A program made the position numbers and the translations under genes. Of a stretch of DNA of 64,000 bases, positions 61,502 through 64,000 are shown in pieces (within the stretch, counting starts at the first letter, position 1; every line of letters starts with the position of its first letter). The notes below the pieces were generated by a model. That model saw only the letters and a program-made list of their open reading frames with translations, had not been told where the DNA came from and searched no databases. Where the stretch lies: assembly GCA_019119895.1 (NCBI GenBank), contig DWWD01000020.1, positions 90,311 to 154,310 on the forward strand, in the 5' to 3' direction. Source of the stretch: Candidatus Anaerostipes avistercoris. GTDB taxonomy: Bacteria; Bacillota; Clostridia; Lachnospirales; Lachnospiraceae.

Positions 61502-63867
61502 TTTATAAAATTGGATCCAGAGGATCAAAGCTGGCACTTGTCCAGACAGAGTCTGTGTGCCGGGAACTGAAAAAGAGATATCCGGAACATATATTTGAAA
61601 TTGTGATTGTCAGGACCAAAGGCGATAAAGTACAGGACAAACCTTTGGATCAGGTGGGCGGAAGAGGTATTTTTGTCAAAGAAATTGAAGAGATGATTTT
61701 GTCAGACGAAATACAGATGGGTGTCCATAGTATGAAAGATATGCCTGCCTGTCCGGCAGAAGGACTGATTTTTTCCAGAGCATGGAAACGGGAGGATCCG
61801 AGAGATGTTCTGATTTTAAGAGAAAAGAAGACGATCAAAGAACTTCGTCATGGCGCTGTGATCGGAACGGGAAGTAAGAGAAGAGCTTTTCAGCTGAAAA
61901 AACTCCGTCCGGATCTTCAAGTTGTGGGAATCAGAGGAAATATAGACACGAGACTCCGCAAGATGGAGGAACAAAAGCTTGACGGTATCGTTCTGGCGGC
62001 GGCAGGACTGCATCGTCTTGGAATGAAAGACCGCATTTCCCAGTATTTTTCAGAAGAGGAGATGGTCCCGGCGCCGGCCCAGGGGGTTCTTGCTCTGGAA
62101 CTTCGGAAAGATAATGAGGAGCTGCGGAAGATGCTGGACGCATGTGCGGATGAAGAAAGTCAGAAAGAAGCATCAGCAGAAAGACAGTTCCTGGAAGCTA
62201 TGGGTGGAGGATGCCATGTTCCCACCGGAGCCTCCTGTGTGAGACAAAAAGACGGGACTTATCGGTTTTATGGAATGTCTGGCACAGAGGATGGCAGCAG
62301 GATTATATATGAATCTGTGGCAGGAAACGATCCAAAAGCACTGGCAGAACATACAGCCGCAGTCATCAGGAAAAAAATGGCGGGCACGGTATTTCTGACA
62401 GGAGCCGGTCCGGGAGATCCGGATCTGATCACCGTAAAAGGCATGAAAATACTGAACCATGCAGATTGTGTAATTTATGACCGGCTGGCAGATCCCGGCC
62501 TTTTGAACTATGTCAAAGAGGATTGTGAAAAGATTTACGTGGGAAAAGAGAATCGTCACCATGTGATGGAGCAGGAAGAAATCAACCGGCTTCTGGCTCA
62601 GAAAGCCATGGAACATGAGATTGTGGTGAGACTGAAAGGCGGAGATCCTTTTGTATTCGGAAGAGGCGGCGAAGAAGCCTTGTTTCTCAGAAAGCAGGGA
62701 ATCCAGGTACAGATCATTCCGGGCATCAGTTCCTGTATCGCCGGCCCTGCTTATGCGGGAATTCCTGTGACACACAGGGGAACTGCCGGAGGATTTCATG
62801 TAGTAACGGCCCATAATCGGAAAAATGAACTGGCAGATATTGATTTTGAAGGAATGGTCCGTTCGGGAGAAACCTGTATTTTTCTGATGGGATTTTCCAG
62901 AATCGGAGAAATCGTTCAAAAACTTCAGGAAGCAGGAATGTCCTGTCATATGCCGGCGGCGGTAATATCCCGGGCGGCATCTCCGGATCAGAAAACATGT
63001 ATCGGAACGCTGGAAACCATAGAAGAACAGGTCCGGGAAAATCAGATGGAACCGCCGGCTGTGATCATAGCGGGAAAGACGGTGGAATTATCCGCTTTCA
63101 TTGTTCCGGCCAGACAGCAGAAACCATATCTGGTTACAAAGATCGGAATCAAGCCATCTCGTTTGTCTGAACTTCTTCAGAGAAAAGGAATTTCTGTTAG
63201 GGAAATCCAGACTGGTAAAATTGTAATGAAAGAACAAAAATTTACAAAAGACATGCTGCAAAAAACGGCGTGGCTTATTTTTACCAGCAGGAACGGGGTA
63301 AAAGGATTTATGAAAAATCTGCAGGATTCCAATCTGGATACCAGATGTCTCTGTTATACAAAGATAGCGGCAATCGGGCAGAAGACGGCACGCTGGCTGA
63401 GAAAATACGGACTTTTTGCGGATCTGATACCGGAAGTGTATGACAGCAGGAGTCTTGCGAAGTGTCTGGAGCGGGAAGCGGGGAAACAGGATCTGGTATG
63501 TCATATCAAGGGACGGGAAGGAACCTCTGTCCTGAGAGATACACTGGCGCCTCTTTGCGAATACCGCGAAATAGAAGTTTATGAAAATCAGCCGGCAGAG
63601 ATAGAGCAGACAGGATCACTGAATCAGTATGCCGGGGTTGTGTTTACCTGCGCTTCTTCTGTCAGGCGTTTCTTTGAATCCATGGAGGAAAGAACGGCGG
63701 AGAAATGGAGAAAGGAAATGCGCTGCTTTAGCATTGGATCCGGAACTACATCGGCACTTCGGCAGATCGGTGCGGTAAATATCTGTGAGGCTCCACAGGC
63801 TGATTATGAATCTCTTGCAGCTGTGATAAGAAAGGATGTGGAAGATGTATCTATTTCAGAAGATTGA
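61498..63867 (+). CDS. hemC/cobA/hemD: HemC-CobA-HemD triple fusion
   Basis: 789 residues containing three consecutive enzymes. Residues 1-293: porphobilinogen deaminase (HSMKDMP, RGNIDTRL, dipyrromethane Cys in MGGGCHVPTGA). Residues about 297-540: uroporphyrinogen-III C-methyltransferase (VFLTGAGPGDPDLITVKG, VRLKGGDPFVFGRGGEE, GIPVTHRGTA). Residues about 541-789: uroporphyrinogen-III synthase (LIFTSRNGVKGF, AIGQKTARWL, VFTCASSVRRFFE). Together they take porphobilinogen to precorrin-2. CobA-HemD fusions are known in Clostridia; the added HemC is less usual. No internal start or stop disrupts the frame. Confidence 0.93.
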   Translation: MIYKIGSRGSKLALVQTESVCRELKKRYPEHIFEIVIVRTKGDKVQDKPLDQVGGRGIFVKEIEEMILSDEIQMGVHSMKDMPACPAEGLIFSRAWKREDPRDVLILREKKTIKELRHGAVIGTGSKRRAFQLKKLRPDLQVVGIRGNIDTRLRKMEEQKLDGIVLAAAGLHRLGMKDRISQYFSEEEMVPAPAQGVLALELRKDNEELRKMLDACADEESQKEASAERQFLEAMGGGCHVPTGASCVRQKDGTYRFYGMSGTEDGSRIIYESVAGNDPKALAEHTAAVIRKKMAGTVFLTGAGPGDPDLITVKGMKILNHADCVIYDRLADPGLLNYVKEDCEKIYVGKENRHHVMEQEEINRLLAQKAMEHEIVVRLKGGDPFVFGRGGEEALFLRKQGIQVQIIPGISSCIAGPAYAGIPVTHRGTAGGFHVVTAHNRKNELADIDFEGMVRSGETCIFLMGFSRIGEIVQKLQEAGMSCHMPAAVISRAASPDQKTCIGTLETIEEQVRENQMEPPAVIIAGKTVELSAFIVPARQQKPYLVTKIGIKPSRLSELLQRKGISVREIQTGKIVMKEQKFTKDMLQKTAWLIFTSRNGVKGFMKNLQDSNLDTRCLCYTKIAAIGQKTARWLRKYGLFADLIPEVYDSRSLAKCLEREAGKQDLVCHIKGREGTSVLRDTLAPLCEYREIEVYENQPAEIEQTGSLNQYAGVVFTCASSVRRFFESMEERTAEKWRKEMRCFSIGSGTTSALRQIGAVNICEAPQADYESLAAVIRKDVEDVSISED

Positions 63868-63950
63868 GGAAATGGTGTGGTATAAAAAAAGTTGACAGCT
63901 TAATCTCAAGGATTTCATAATAAAACCAAGAGGATAAGGAGGTACTCAAA

Positions 63951-64000
63951 GTGGCACGTAAATATGACCATGAATACAAAGTACAGGCAGTAAAACTTGC
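63951..64000 (+). CDS. Transposase OrfA, cut by the window edge
   Basis: GTG at 63951 with AAGGAGG upstream begins ARKYDHEYKVQAVKLA, the start of an IS3-type transposase_8 helix-turn-helix protein. It differs from the OrfA at 41360, so it belongs to another element. Only the first 16 codons are visible. Confidence 0.7.
   Translation, partial: MARKYDHEYKVQAVKL

Overview
The window reads as chromosomal DNA of an anaerobic low-G+C Firmicute, most likely a gut Lachnospiraceae (Blautia/Mediterraneibacter/Dorea-like; genus not resolvable here). Reasons: two glycyl radical enzymes with activases, several PTS loci, a CIRCE-controlled hrcA-grpE-dnaK-dnaJ cluster, a siroheme-type tetrapyrrole operon without late haem genes, strong AGGAGG ribosome sites and AT-rich sigma-A promoters.

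Layout. 0.2-7.6 kb: an unrecognised protein followed by two membrane Ser/Thr kinases and a third, paralogous pseudokinase, in a tight operon. 7.6-9.8 kb: a YARHG-domain protein, a protein with an acidic DxDxDG loop, a von Willebrand A protein and a broken small lipoprotein. 10-13.3 kb: glycyl radical enzyme 1 and its activase. 13.3-23.6 kb: housekeeping genes (Nudix hydrolase, Rrf2 regulator, cysK, polA, coaE, a YycJ-type hydrolase, an ACT protein, a UPF0210 protein, tyrS, a YczE-type membrane protein). 23.6-28.7 kb: a YbiW-like glycyl radical enzyme with divergent activase, an FsaA-like aldolase and a DeoR regulator. 29.2-34.3 kb: the heat-shock operon, with an unusual repeat-filled gap between grpE and dnaK. 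34.3-35.1 kb: a HAD phosphatase. 35.4-40.2 kb: a beta-glucoside locus (LicR-like regulator, GH1 phospho-glucosidase, PTS EIIB, EIIC) cut by an IS3-family element at 40.15-41.43 kb, which also truncates a convergent Crp/Fnr gene. 42-45.8 kb: aldolase, MDR dehydrogenase, SorC regulator and a broken alpha/beta hydrolase. 45.8-53.0 kb: a mannose-family PTS/aldolase/FGGY-kinase operon between two DeoR genes; its EIIC is missing and its EIID is a remnant. 53.2-55.7 kb: a radical SAM protein joined in frame to the C-terminal part of a MalY/PatB aminotransferase. 55.8-63.9 kb: a siroheme-dependent reductase and genes from glutamyl-tRNA to siroheme precursors, ending in a HemC-CobA-HemD triple fusion. 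A second transposase gene starts at the right edge.

Two themes stand out. First, the zinc-ribbon kinase/pseudokinase cluster with its modular extracytoplasmic domains, YARHG protein and vWA protein looks like an uncharacterised envelope-signalling system. Second, several genes have lost internal or terminal segments (lipoprotein, EIIC/Crp at the IS, hydrolase, YugP-like/EIID, radical SAM/MalY). This implies either recent deletions in accessory loci or assembly collapse.
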